DNA of 64,000 nucleotides. Origin: Capsicum annuum. Taxonomy: Eukaryota > Streptophyta > Magnoliopsida > Solanales > Solanaceae. The stretch is taken from the NCBI RefSeq assembly GCF_002878395.1, contig NC_061120.1, forward strand, positions 92,297,349-92,361,348, given 5' to 3'. The notes beneath the pieces are model-generated. The model had not been told where the DNA came from. It made no database searches and was given only the letters and a program-made list of their open reading frames with translations. A program made the translations under genes and the position numbers. Of this stretch, positions 11,742-22,700 are shown piece by piece; the stretch's first letter is position 1, and every line of letters begins with the position of its first letter.

Positions 11742-12260
11742 TAAGGTTCAATAGAGTCCTAGGAAGTCTGAAAGTAGCATCTAGTAGAGTTTTGTACATG
11801 AGTGTGTAGCACACCACACTTATGTACAGGAGGCTATGAGATGTTATAGGAATAGTTTCCCTTCTTTCAGTATTTATGTCGTGCGAGTGAGCATGAGCTC
11901 TAGATAAAATCTTATTCTAATCCACTTCTTCCTTTTGGTTACAGAATACAACAACAATAAGAAGCTCAGTGTATTCCCACCTAGTGGGGTCTGGGGGGGG
12001 GGTAAGATGTACTCAGTCCATACCTCTACCTCTAAAGAAGTAGAAAGGCTGTTTCCGATAGACCCCCGGCTCAAGGCACGAGATACCACACAAACACCTA
12101 TTAAAGCACAACACAAGATTACATATCATAAATACGGCACCCATAAGTAATATAAAACAGAGAAAAGCACACAGATTCGTAATAAAACATGGAACACGGA
12201 ATCATAACAGGCATAAAACCCCCACCAAGTAATTCCCTACACTAGCGACCCAAACTGGCC

Positions 12261-14829
12261 CTAGTCCTCTGCCCTAATCCGCGTTCTCCAGACCCTCCTA
12301 TCTAGGGTCATGTCCTCGGTGAGCTGTAACTGCTCCATGTCCCGCCTAATCACCTCACCCCAGTACTTCTTCGGCCTACCCCTACCCCGCCTAAAACCAT
12401 CCAATGCTAGCCTCTCACACCTACGGACCGGGGCATCCATGCCTCTCCTCTTCACGTGTCCGAACCATCTCAATCGGGCTTCCCGCATCTGGCACTCCAC
12501 TGGAGTCACACCAACCTTCTCCCGGATAGTCTCATTCTGAACTCTATCCCTTCTAGTCAGCCCACACATCCAGCGCAACATCCGCATTTCTGCCACCTTC
12601 ATTTTTTGGATATGGGAATTCTTAACTGGCCAACACTCCGCTCCATACAACATGGCCGGACGGACTACCACCCTGTAGAATTTGCCTTTAAGCTTGGGCG
12701 GCACCTTCTTATCACACAGCACTCCCGACGCGAGCTTCCACTTCATCCATCCCGCCCCAATACGGTGCGAAACATCCTCGCCAATCTCACCGTTACTCTG
12801 GATCACGGACCCGAGATACTTGAAACTATCCCTCTTACATACCTCCTGTGATTCCAGCTTCACTACTACCTCATTCTCCCGCCTCATGTCTTTAAACTTG
12901 CATTCCACATACTCTGTCTTGCTTCTGCTCACCCTGAACCCTTTAGACTCAAGAGTTTGCCTCCACATCTCTAATTTGTCATTCACACCCCCTCGAGTCT
13001 CATCTATCAGAACTACATCGTCTGCAAAAAGCATACACCACGGTACCTCCCCTTGAATACGCCGCGTCAACACATCCATCACCAACGCAAACAAAAAGGG
13101 ACTAAGAGTAGATCCCTGATGCAATCCTGTCAGGATAGTGAAATACTCTGAGTCTCCTCCCGCCGTCCTCACCTGAGTTTTCGCTCCATCATACATATCC
13201 TTAATTGCTCTGATATATGCCAACGGTACTCCACTCACCTCCAAGCATCTCTAAAGCACCTCCCTGGAGACTTTGTCGTAAGCCTTCTCCAGGTCGATAA
13301 ACACCATGTGCAGGTCCTTCTTCCTTTCCCTATACTATTCCACCGGTATCTCATCCGGCCTCGTCGCCCTACCCCTTCGCATCCTGCGGACAGCCTGTCA
13401 AACCTTTTCTACCTTAAAACGTCTACAATAGCTAAAATCCCGACACTCCTCTGAGTGCTCCAGTTCCCCTAACACAATAGCTCTATCCCCTTCGTCATTC
13501 AAGAGCCTATGAAAGTATGACTGCCATCTATTCTTAATGTGGCCGTCCTCCACCAACACTCTACCGTCCTCCCCCTTAATGCACCTCACCTGATCGTGGT
13601 CACGACCCTTCCTCTCCCTAGCCTTAGCGAGTCTAAACAACTTTTTCTCCCCTCCTTTCCCCTGTAACCCTGCATACAAGCTCTCAAAAGCGGTCGTCTT
13701 AGCTGCCGTGACTGCTGACTTAGCCTCTTTCCTCGCTAGCTTGTACTCTTTCCTGTTTACCCGCTTCTCCTCTTCGTCCTTACTCTCTACCAGCTTAGCA
13801 TACGCCCCTTTCTTGGTCCCCACTTTCTTCTCCACCTCCTCATTCCACAACCAATCCCCCCAATGGTGCCCGGCCCGGCCCCTAGAAACACCCAATACCT
13901 TACTTGCATTCTCCCTGATGCACCTACCCGCCTTATCCCACATACTATCTACGTCCCCCTTGCACTCCCACACCCCCATTCTCGCCAACTTCTCCCCTAT
14001 CTCCCACGTATTCACTGGCGTCAGGCCGCCCCACTTAATTCTAGGTCTACACTCCTTACTCCTCCTCTTTCCATTCTTCTTTATACCCAAATCCATAACC
14101 AAGAGCCTATGCTGGGTCGAAAGATTCTCACTCGGGATGACCTTACAGTCCTTACACAACGCCCTATCCCCTTTCCTAAGCAACAAAAAGTCAATCTGGG
14201 TCCTGGCTATCGCGCTTCGAAAGGTGATCAGGTGCTCGTCCTTCTTTGGGAAGCCCGAGTTCACCACCACCAGCCCAAAGGACCTCGCAAACTCCAATAG
14301 GGTAGACCCCTCTTCATTTCTCTCCCCAAAACCAAAACCACCATGCACATCACCAAAGCCTCCCGGTAACACCTCGATGTGCCCGTTGAAATCTCCTGCT
14401 ACAACATTCTTCTCTGAGCTAGGCACGCCTCTCACCACCTCCTCCAAAGCCTCCCAAAACCGCATCTTCTCCTCCCTCTCCGATCCTACTTGCGGCGCAT
14501 AAGCACTACACACGTTCAGGGTAAACCCCCGAAAGACTAACTTAATAGTCATCAACCTATCGTTGATCCTCTTCACCTCTACTACCTGCCCTCTAAGCTC
14601 TTCATCTACTAAGATGCCAACTCCATTCCTACGCCTCTCGCTCCCAGAGTACCACAGCTTGTAACCATCCACATCCCTAGCCTTATACCCTACCCACTTA
14701 GTCTCTTGAACACACGCAATGTTGATCCTCCTCTTCCTAAGAATCTTCACAAGCTCTATGAACTTACCCTGAAGGGTCCTTATATTCCAAGACCCAACCC
14801 TCAGCCTACCGTCACTATCCACACGCCCT

Positions 14830-14884
<55 letters not shown>

Positions 14885-14951
14885 CGGCCAAACCTTGGCC
14901 TCTCTCCCACTTTCGCCCTTTTCTCATCCCTCGCCCCCACCACGGCCCCAC
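12261..14951 (-). pseudogene. LINE endonuclease-reverse transcriptase ORF, broken by three stops and an RT deletion
   Basis: Read 14951 to 12261 in a single frame. A poly-Gly N-terminus is followed by an APE-type endonuclease (residues about 53-300) with [40 protein letters not shown] and [11 protein letters not shown], in the order of the family. The RT follows: LVFIDLEKAYDKV-type palm at about 13280, then [10 protein letters not shown] and [11 protein letters not shown] (catalytic ADD at about 13040), then thumb and a C-terminal [10 protein letters not shown] region. In-frame stops lie at 13398-13400, 13335-13337 and 13251-13253. At 13338 the sequence jumps from DEIPVE straight to YRERKK, losing the roughly 90 residues of RT fingers normally found between. 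It is therefore dead. The product would nick target DNA and reverse-transcribe LINE RNA. Confidence 0.88.
14836..14883. repeat. 48-bp uninterrupted poly-C tract
   Basis: 48 consecutive C on the plus strand. On the LINE coding strand this is poly-G in the frame of GGG and encodes the Gly run near the N-terminus, upstream of the endonuclease domain. Confidence 0.95.
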
Positions 14952-15003
14952 GCCCCAACCCCCTTGGACCTGACCCTATCCACCCATTACCGCCCACAGC
15001 CAT

Positions 15004-15998
15004 AACTACACGAAAGTATAAGAAAATATAAAGATATAAACGATGGTAGTAGCAAAGCAGCAGCAAGAAATACAAGGCTCACACAAATTCAAAGAAATAC
15101 TCCAGGAACAAAACTATACTCAATTAGGGGGCAAACACCACTGGACTCAACACCCATAGCCCCAAACACAGATTCCCAAGCCGATAACCCAATCCAAGCA
15201 GTGCAAGAAACGACCACAGCAACAACAACAACAGACAACAGGCAATATCCACAAATCCCACGCAAGTCAAGGTACAGGGGCTACTACTAGCATAATACGA
15301 AGAATGAAAGAATGCAGAATAAAGAATGAAATAACAAAGGTTAGAAGTCACCGAATTACGCTTGTAGACCAAGCCGGAAACCAAGCCCAACGTTGACCGG
15401 CGTCCGGGGAGTTTCGGTGCTGAGATGGAGCTGCGGCTGCTGGAGATCGAGGGAACTGGTCGGAATTGGTCATCGTTTGGGTGCTGCTGCTGCTGGCTAC
15501 CGGGCGGCGGGTGCAGACGGAGCTGCGGCTGAAGACAGAGCTTTGGCTGTTGGGCTGTTGTACCCCGTCGGCGCCGGAGGGGGAGGGGACGACTTGGAAT
15601 CATAGGTCAGCGCTGGAGGGCGGCGGGGAGCGGCGACGGGGGTCAGTATCGGGGATCGGAGGTCGGGGCCGGAGGTCGGGTCGGGTCGGCGCCGAAGGTC
15701 GGCGAAGGGGACCAGGGGCCGGGGACCGGGGCGAGAGAGAGAGAGAGAGGGTAGGAAGGGAGAGAGAGAGAGCCGTTAGAGAGAAAAAGGGCCGTTAGAG
15801 CAGCGACGGAGGTCGGCGTCGGGAACTGGGGGTCGGGGCCGGGGGTCGGGTCGGGTCGGCGCTGAAGGTCGGCGACGGCGACGAGGGCCGGGGACTGGGG
15901 CGAGAGAGAGAGAGAGGGTAGGGAGAGAGAGAGAGAGAGCCATTAGAGAGAGAGAGAGCACAAATGGTATATAATGTTTGTCTAAATCCATTCGGTCC
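15004..15998 (-). promoter_or_regulatory. LINE 5' UTR with GC-rich tandem units
   Basis: The region is far richer in G and C than anything else in the window. At about 15640-15795 and 15800-15960 it contains two roughly 160-bp units, each running gtcggggccgg, gtcgggtcgggtcggcg, a ggtcggcga segment, then (GA)n and ccgttagag. As an internal promoter must lie here in a LINE, the units may be promoter monomers. Overlapping open frames (15393-15798) are products of base composition and not genes. Confidence 0.6.
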
Positions 15999-16010
15999 TG
16001 GTTACAGAAT

Positions 16011-17218
16011 ATGCCTCCCAAAAGAACTAATGAAAAAAAAACCAAAAACCAGTCAGCAACCCAGCCCGTTCAGGCAAATCCCCTGGACGAGCACGTCCCT
16101 CATGTAGAATTAAGAACTGTATTCACTACTCTAGGCAATTCAGTAGCAGCTTAGAATGAACGGCCAACTGCTATTTCAGCCAACCCAGTTGCCAATATTA
16201 CTACAGCCAGGATTCAGGACTTCGCCCGAATGAATCCTCTTTTATTCTCAGGATCTAAGCTAGAAGAGGATCCACAAAAGTTCCTCAATCAGGTTCAAAA
16301 ATTCACAGATATCATGGGAGTGACTTCCAGTAAGAGTACTGAGTTAGCCTCCTATCAGCTACAAGATGTAGCCCATATGTGATTTAAGCAGTGGAAGGTA
16401 GACAGGGGTGCAGATGCAGAGCCCATAGAATGGGAAAAGTTTGCTACGACCTTATTAGATAGATTCTTTCCCTTAGAGCTAAAAGAAGCCAAGGTGTTGG
16501 AGTTCATCAATCTCAAGAAAGGTAGTATAAGTGTGAAAGAGTATTCCCTCAAGTTTACTCAGTTAGCCAGGTATGCTCCCCATGTAGTGGCAGACAATAG
16601 ATCCAGAATGAGCAAGTTTTTGCCTGGGGTATCGGGTAGAGTGGTTAAGGAATGCAGGACTGCGATGTTGATTAAGGAGATGGACATATCTAGGCTTATG
16701 GTCCATGCTCAACAGATTGAGGAGTAGAAGCTTAAGAAGAAGGAAAGAGAAAATAAGAAAGCTAGAATAGGTAGTTTCAGCTTCGCTCAGCCTAAGTCAG
16801 AAGGTGGAAATCATTCTCAGTTCCTCCCAAAATATTTAACCCCAGTTCCATCTTTAGCTAGTGCACCAATACCAAAGTTCAGGAATAACAATTATGATGG
16901 GGCGCCAGGCTTCAAGACCCAGAGTAGTGCAAGCTGTGTTCATACTAACCCGTTTTGCGAAGAATGTGGTAAGAATCATAAGGGGGTGTAGAGCCGGTAG
17001 TGATGTGTGTTTTGGATGTGGCGAGTCAGGTCACAGCGTCCGAGATTATCCTAAGCCTGGCCCACGAAGTCAGCACAGTTATCTTTCAGCTCTGTTCGGT
17101 TCCCTAAATTAGCAGGGTTCTACTTCCGATGCAGCCAGGGGGCAGCGCCCAAATAGGCTTTATGCACTTCAGTTCAGGTAAAATCGAGGAAGTTTTCCTG
17201 ATGTGGTTACTGGTATGT
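16011..17218 (+). pseudogene. Chromovirus gag, several stops, damaged zinc knuckle
   Basis: ATG at 16011 (MPPKRTNEKK) directly after the LINE duplication. In mostly one frame: a basic N-terminus, then the gag core ([75 protein letters not shown]). Stops interrupt at about 16153, 16380 and 16725, and again near 16989. A CCHC knuckle at about 17007-17050 reads CFGCGESGHSVRDY, so its last cysteine is replaced by tyrosine. A linker similar to the gag-protease junction follows (SFPDVVTGML, ending near 17218). The protein would form the particle and bind RNA. Confidence 0.8.
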
Positions 17219-18874
17219 TATAGACCTTCCCTTTCACATGTTTATGCCTTATCCTATTCATGAGCTTCTCTGTCTTTTGTAACTCTTTGCATAACAATTA
17301 ACTTTAAATTTAGATCAAATATTAACAAAACTTTTCTCAGTCTCCACCCCAGTGGGTCAGTCTATCGTAGCCCGACGAGTATACAAAAACTATTTGGTTA
17401 TGATATCTCAGGAAGTCAGGCTTCCAAATTTCAGTAGTAATATTAGTACGTGTAGAAAAGTAAAGGGTGGGAATGATGCCCAACCTATCTTTACCTCTGT
17501 TCAAAGTTTTGTACTTCTGTCATCATGATACCTACATATGTTTTACATCTCATCTCCATGAACACAACTTATATTCACGCACTTTCCATAGAATCACATG
17601 CGCTTACAGTTCCTAGTATGAGGAGTTCCAGTTCACCTAGTAGAATCACGTGCGCTTACAGTTCCTAGTATGCACTACTACTCTCATGCCTTATAGTGTG
17701 TTCAGCCCCGTTACCATCTCGATTATAGTCATCGTTATAGTCTCAGACATAGTGTCAGTTATAGTCTCAGTCCAGTAATTAGTTCGGTAATTCAGATTCA
17801 GTGTTTCTTGACTATAGCATACAGATATTAGTTATTTAGTTAACAAATTTCAATATCTTAGTTTATAGACCATTTCAGAATTATGTTATATTCTTGGTCT
17901 TGTATTCTCAGACAATACAATTTACACGCATTCATGCTCAGTTATCTCATGTTGCTCAGTCAGTCCTTACCTCATGTGTATAGTACTCTAAGATTTCAGT
18001 TCAGTTATTCAGGCTAAGTATAGTTCTGTCTTACAGACCCAGTAATTTAGTTATTCGTCATTCGGTTAACCCGATAAGTTAGTATTCTTATGCATTTGTG
18101 CTCAGCACCCATGCAGATATTTTCAGTAGTCTCAGGTGAAGGGTTGTACTAAGGTGGAGAGTATAGTTGAAAGGATATTCAAGGGATATCTCTAAGCTTG
18201 AGAATTTTAGTTGCAGTGCATAAGGCTTAGCCACTTCATCTTAGACGATGTTTCGTAGGCCATGACTCACATTACAAAACTTATTCAGACCATGCCAAGT
18301 TCTCCTTAACCCCCATAAATCCACTAGAACTCTATAGAAAGAGTGTTAGAAAAAGGCTCCAGTCGAGTAAAAGTTTTCAGCATAAGTTAGTCCGCAGAAC
18401 CAGTTACTCAGTTTAGCAGTCAGACGGACAAATTTGTATGGTTTCCCTTCTTTACATTTATTCGTGCTATCCGAAGTCTCATGAATGTAACCATTCTAAG
18501 ATGGACCAACTAGGTAGTTGCATGTTCATCTCAGTTCATGTATCATGTATGAGTTTTATATCCTAGATATTCAGTCACAATTCAGTTCATAGGTGGCTTG
18601 TGCATACCCCTAGTTTTTCTTAATATCTCAGCAAAGTCAGCATTCTCTATGGGACATAGTGTCCCAAGGGGGAGATGTACTATAATCCCCTGAGCTTCCA
18701 AAGCCTTGACCTTTCATTTTTTTCCTCCCCATGTAACAAATCCAGTTTGGAATAGTGGGTACTCATAGGTTGACCGTCAAGTTCCAATCTCAGCTGCGAG
18801 CCATGTATTCAGTGGCTCAATCCAGTGCCTGATAATCATTCCAAGTATTATATTTCAGGCTCAGTTATGTTCTC
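17219..18874 (+). other. Degenerate protease trace and non-coding filler inside the chromovirus
   Basis: 17330-17450 still reads SVSTPVGQSIVARRVYKN, a protease-region motif. After that no frame is open. The rest is rich in cagt/tcagtt words like the element's own 3' UTR. A polypurine-tract-like site (cccaagggggagatg at 18663) is followed by tataatcccctgag, which looks like the start of an LTR. RT, RNase H and the integrase core should lie here and are absent. Confidence 0.6.
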
Positions 18875-19375
18875 ATGTTCCCAGTTCAGGAATGTTCAGT
18901 AAATGATCCCGAGTCTAAGATCGGTGATTTAGTATTCTTGGAAATCTCTCTCATGAAAGGAGTGAAGAGGTTTGGTAAGAAGGGGATGATCAGTTCCCGG
19001 TATGTTGGTCCCTTTGAAATTCTCAGTCGCTTCGGTAAAGTAGCTTATGAGCTTGAATTGCCTTCAGATCTATCTTCAGTTCATCTAGTGTTCCACATCT
19101 CCTTGCTTAAGAAGTGCATAGGTGACCCAGCAGTCGTAGTCCCTTTAGAGGGCCTAGATATTCAGAACAACCTCTCTTTCAAAGAGATTCCAGTTGAAAT
19201 TCTCGACTACCAGATTCACAGACTGAGGAACAAAGAAGTCCCTCTAGTTAAAGTTCTTTGGTTGAATCAGTTCGTTGATGGAGCTACTTGGGAAATAGAA
19301 GCAGACATGCAGACCAAGTATCCTCACCTCTTCTTCGCTAATCCAGACTCAGCCCAAGGTAGTGGCTTTTCTTAA
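18875..19375 (+). CDS. Integrase C-terminal (GPF) domain and chromodomain remnant
   Basis: A 166-residue open frame without internal stops. Residues about 15-55 are the integrase C-terminal module (IGDLVFLEISLMKGVKRF then RYVGPFEIL). LPSDLSSVHLVFHISLLKK follows, and residues about 105-150 form the chromodomain with EILDYQIHRLRNKEVPLVKV and WEIEADMQTKYPHLF. In chromoviruses this tail directs integration towards particular chromatin. The ATG is simply the first in the frame; the true protein was a much longer polyprotein, whose catalytic core is lost. Upstream sequence in this frame is not coding. Confidence 0.8.
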   Translation: MFPVQECSVNDPESKIGDLVFLEISLMKGVKRFGKKGMISSRYVGPFEILSRFGKVAYELELPSDLSSVHLVFHISLLKKCIGDPAVVVPLEGLDIQNNLSFKEIPVEILDYQIHRLRNKEVPLVKVLWLNQFVDGATWEIEADMQTKYPHLFFANPDSAQGSGFS

Positions 19376-19708
19376 GCTTATTCAATTTCATGCTCAGATT
19401 TCCATTCCAAACTTGGTATCATTTACTATTGCATATTCAGGCATATGTTCATGAGTCAGTTCAGTCATGTATTTTTGCGTCAACTATGCATGATCAGTAT
19501 GAGAAACTCAAATTATTAGTACTCCCAGTCATACATTCATGAATCAACTCAGTCATGTACTCATGCATCGGATATGCATACTCAGTATGAAATTTAGCAT
19601 GTCAGTAATATCAGTCCTATAGTTAGGTCCCAGATGTTCATGTCTAGTAAATAGATTTAGCCTACTAGTACTCTCATTTCAGTCAGTCTCATTTGAGGAT
19701 GAATGTTC

Positions 19709-19723
19709 CCAAGGGGGTGATAT
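19709..19723 (+). promoter_or_regulatory. Polypurine tract of the chromovirus
   Basis: ccaagggggtgatat sits immediately before the 3' LTR TGTAAGACC, the place where plus-strand DNA synthesis is primed. Confidence 0.8.
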
Positions 19724-22700
19724 TGTAAGACCCCTAAAATTTCTAGCTTAAATCAGTCCTTTAAGCTTGTTAAGGGTCCCAGACTTAGAAAATTCTAGCT
19801 AAGTATTCAGACTTAGTTTATTTTTAGCCTTCAAATGTTGGCCATCTTATTTCGTGACCTTACTATTCTTTAAATGTCTATGTTTTAGTTAATTCATGAT
19901 CAGAAAGGTCAATAGGTGTTTCCAGATAAGTTTTGGATTTTTTGGACTTTTTTTGAAGCTCCTTTGGAATCCCAAAATAGTAAACCAACGCGATCTTGGT
20001 GCGCCGTATTGCCTATCGCATTGTTTAATATTTTCCCAGCTACCAGCATCAAATTCTAGTGAGTCAGTGTGATCTTGGCTCGATGCATTGACTATCACGT
20101 CAATGCCATCAATGCGCCGCATTGACCTGTGCGTCGGTAACCTAATTTTAGTCATTAAAAAACCGCATTCTTGGGGGTATTTGGATCTTTTTCCCCCGAC
20201 CCTCAGCCCCCAAAATATGAAATTTAATACCCTAGAAAGCAAATAAACTCATTCTTTCTCAATTTATCTCAAGAACAAGCTTTAGGGGTTTTAAATTTCA
20301 AATCAAGAACCTCAAGATTTCCACTATTAATTTCCATGAATTCTTCAACAAGGTATGTAAAGAGTTCATCCAAGGGTCCCTTCCACCCATAGAGTACAAG
20401 AAACTTCTGTTAAAAAAACATGAATTATGATTTCCATGCTGTGGGTTTGAATGTAATCATGTTGATGTTGTGGTATATGTTCCAAGTTGAAATATTTATG
20501 TATTTCTTGATATTATGATAACATGTAAGTTGAATTTTGATTCTCTTATATTGAAACCCTTGAATTATGAAGTCATGATGTATTAGCATCGTTGTTCATG
20601 CCCAAGTATGAAGCTACGCCTACCATGTGTTTGATAAAATGCTAAATTGAGATTATGGTGCTTTTATGATCCTTTGGTGATCTAAATGATAAACTTATGC
20701 TATAGCCACTTGTTCACAATGTCTTCCATGCTAAAGCTATTCCTTGTATGTGTTTGATGGAATGCTCATGAGATTGGTTTAATGAAATTATGATATGTTA
20801 GCATGCATTCCTATTCATATGCAAGTTCATGACTTTCAAGTGATTGATAAAATGCCTCATAGATTGTATTGTGAGTTGTTGATTCTTGTCAAGTATTCAA
20901 GAATTGTCATGTCTTATTATTTTTATGCTATCGAGTCCTGAGGGTATTTAATACCCGATAATTTAGCTGTGTGCCTAGAGTCAGTGTCAGTTATAGAATA
21001 GTATCAGTCATGTCATGATTAGTAGTACTCTGGTTCAGTTACAGAACTCAAAAAAACTCAGTATCAATCCAGTTCCATTCAGTATTCAGTTCAGTCCTTA
21101 GTAATCTCAGTCAGCTAACAAAACTCAATAGTATTCCATTAGTTAACGAAACTTAGTAAACTCAGTTTAGTTCACTTAATCAGTACAATCAGTAACAGAT
21201 CAGTCCAACCTAGTATGAACTAGAAAATCAATCCAGTGTCTATTCAATTGGGAGTAGGATTCAACACCGAGTAAGCCCAGGGATAGGGCCTCACCCGCCA
21301 GCAGAGGGTGTGATCCTTAAAAGCAATACTTCCAATCCAGAACTACATAGCCAGCGTAGGTTGAGATGTAACCCTACGAGTCGAGGGTTAATATGTATCA
21401 TTTGAGTTCTCCTACCAGTGAGGGGTTGACGGAAGAGCTCCCTTTCAGAGAGGTTTAACTCACAGCTTGTCTTTACCTATGGCATGGTACTGACACCATT
21501 CTAACTGGGTTATATCTTGGACCCCAAATAGTTCAGAAAGGGGCATGTCGGTTAGATATTACCTCCCACAGTCTCAGTCTCAGTCGTCAGTAAAGAACTC
21601 AGATAGTTCTATAGATTTTAGAACTGTCAGATACAGTCACTCAGCTCAGTACGGAACTCAGCTAGTTCCATTAGAAATAGGACAGTCAGACACAGTCACT
21701 TAGCAAATAGTATATTAGTTATCAGTTATCAGTAATTCATTTTACCAGTAAACTCAGTATTCAAAATCCTTATGACTTCAGTTACAGTTATGTATTCATG
21801 CATGTATTCGCACGCTGTCATGTTCATGTTATTTAGTCAGTTATAGTTCATGCATATGAACCCTTGCATTCCGCCTTACCTCAGTTTGTGTACCAGTATA
21901 TTCACACGTACTGACACATACTTTTTTTTGTGCTATGCTGTTTTATACCATAGGTTTAGATGTACGGGCTCCAGAGTACCCTTAGCAGATCAAACTTTCA
22001 GCAGACAGAGTAGTGGTAAGTCCTCATGTAACGCCCCGATTCTCATGAACCGGAATACCACACGGTGCTCGTGACCCCAAGGGACCACAAGCTAACCCTT
22101 CACTGATATCCGTATCTGTTCACTGTATAATATAATATGATAAATACGAAAACTGGCTAAATCTGGCCATAAGGTTCAAACATCTAAATATACAGTACTG
22201 AAAACTAAATATCAATACATCTGTTTGAAAAGCCTCTGCACTATCTGAACTGTAGAGTTGAAGGGACAATTCCCCAACTAACTCCGTCTACTAAAATCAT
22301 GAAAACACTGAAATGGAATATCCTCGGATGATGAGGAATCACTGATGCACCCACTGTTACAAGATTTGACAGCTAAATATACTCTGAATCTTGCTCTTCT
22401 GAACCTATGGTGGGGAAAGCACCATAGCGCGAATGCGTCAGTACAAAGAATGTATCGAGTATGAAAGGATAGGGTAAGGTAAAATATAAGGCTTATGCAT
22501 AAACATAACAATCTGAATAATATGTATTTGCTGGAATAAACATATATAGAAACTCTGCAGTTACCAATTTTTAAACATGTCTGATCAACAATACACACAT
22601 GGATGCATAAAGTACAACTGAAATCATCATGACACCGAATGTTATATTTTGAACGCTGACACCCAAAAATAATAATACTGATAATAAGATACTGAGTATC

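Larger units (their letters stand above)
11949..15998 (-). mobile_element. RTE-type LINE inserted just before the chromovirus gag
   Basis: A non-LTR retrotransposon read from right to left: GC-rich 5' UTR (about 15000-15998), endonuclease-RT ORF (14951 to 12261), 3' UTR, and a tail rich in TTG on the minus strand (aatacaacaacaataag at its left edge). It is bounded by a perfect 13-bp duplication, tggttacagaata, at 11936-11948 and 15999-16011. Looser similarity continues about 30 bp further out on both sides. The duplication contains the A of the gag ATG. The 3' UTR near 11960-12090 (gtggggtctgggg, cggctcaaggcacga) resembles the tail of Solanaceae SINEs, as expected if such SINEs borrow this LINE's machinery (inference). 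Confidence 0.85.

Noticed and set aside
13708..14502. 264-residue open frame on the plus strand
   Set aside because: Antisense shadow of the LINE endonuclease-RT ORF; no domain is recognisable in it.
15393..15798. Overlapping 70-160 residue open frames on both strands in GC-rich DNA
   Set aside because: They lie in the LINE 5' UTR, consist of Gly/Arg- or Pro/Ser-rich low-complexity peptide, and are explained by GC composition and the tandem units.
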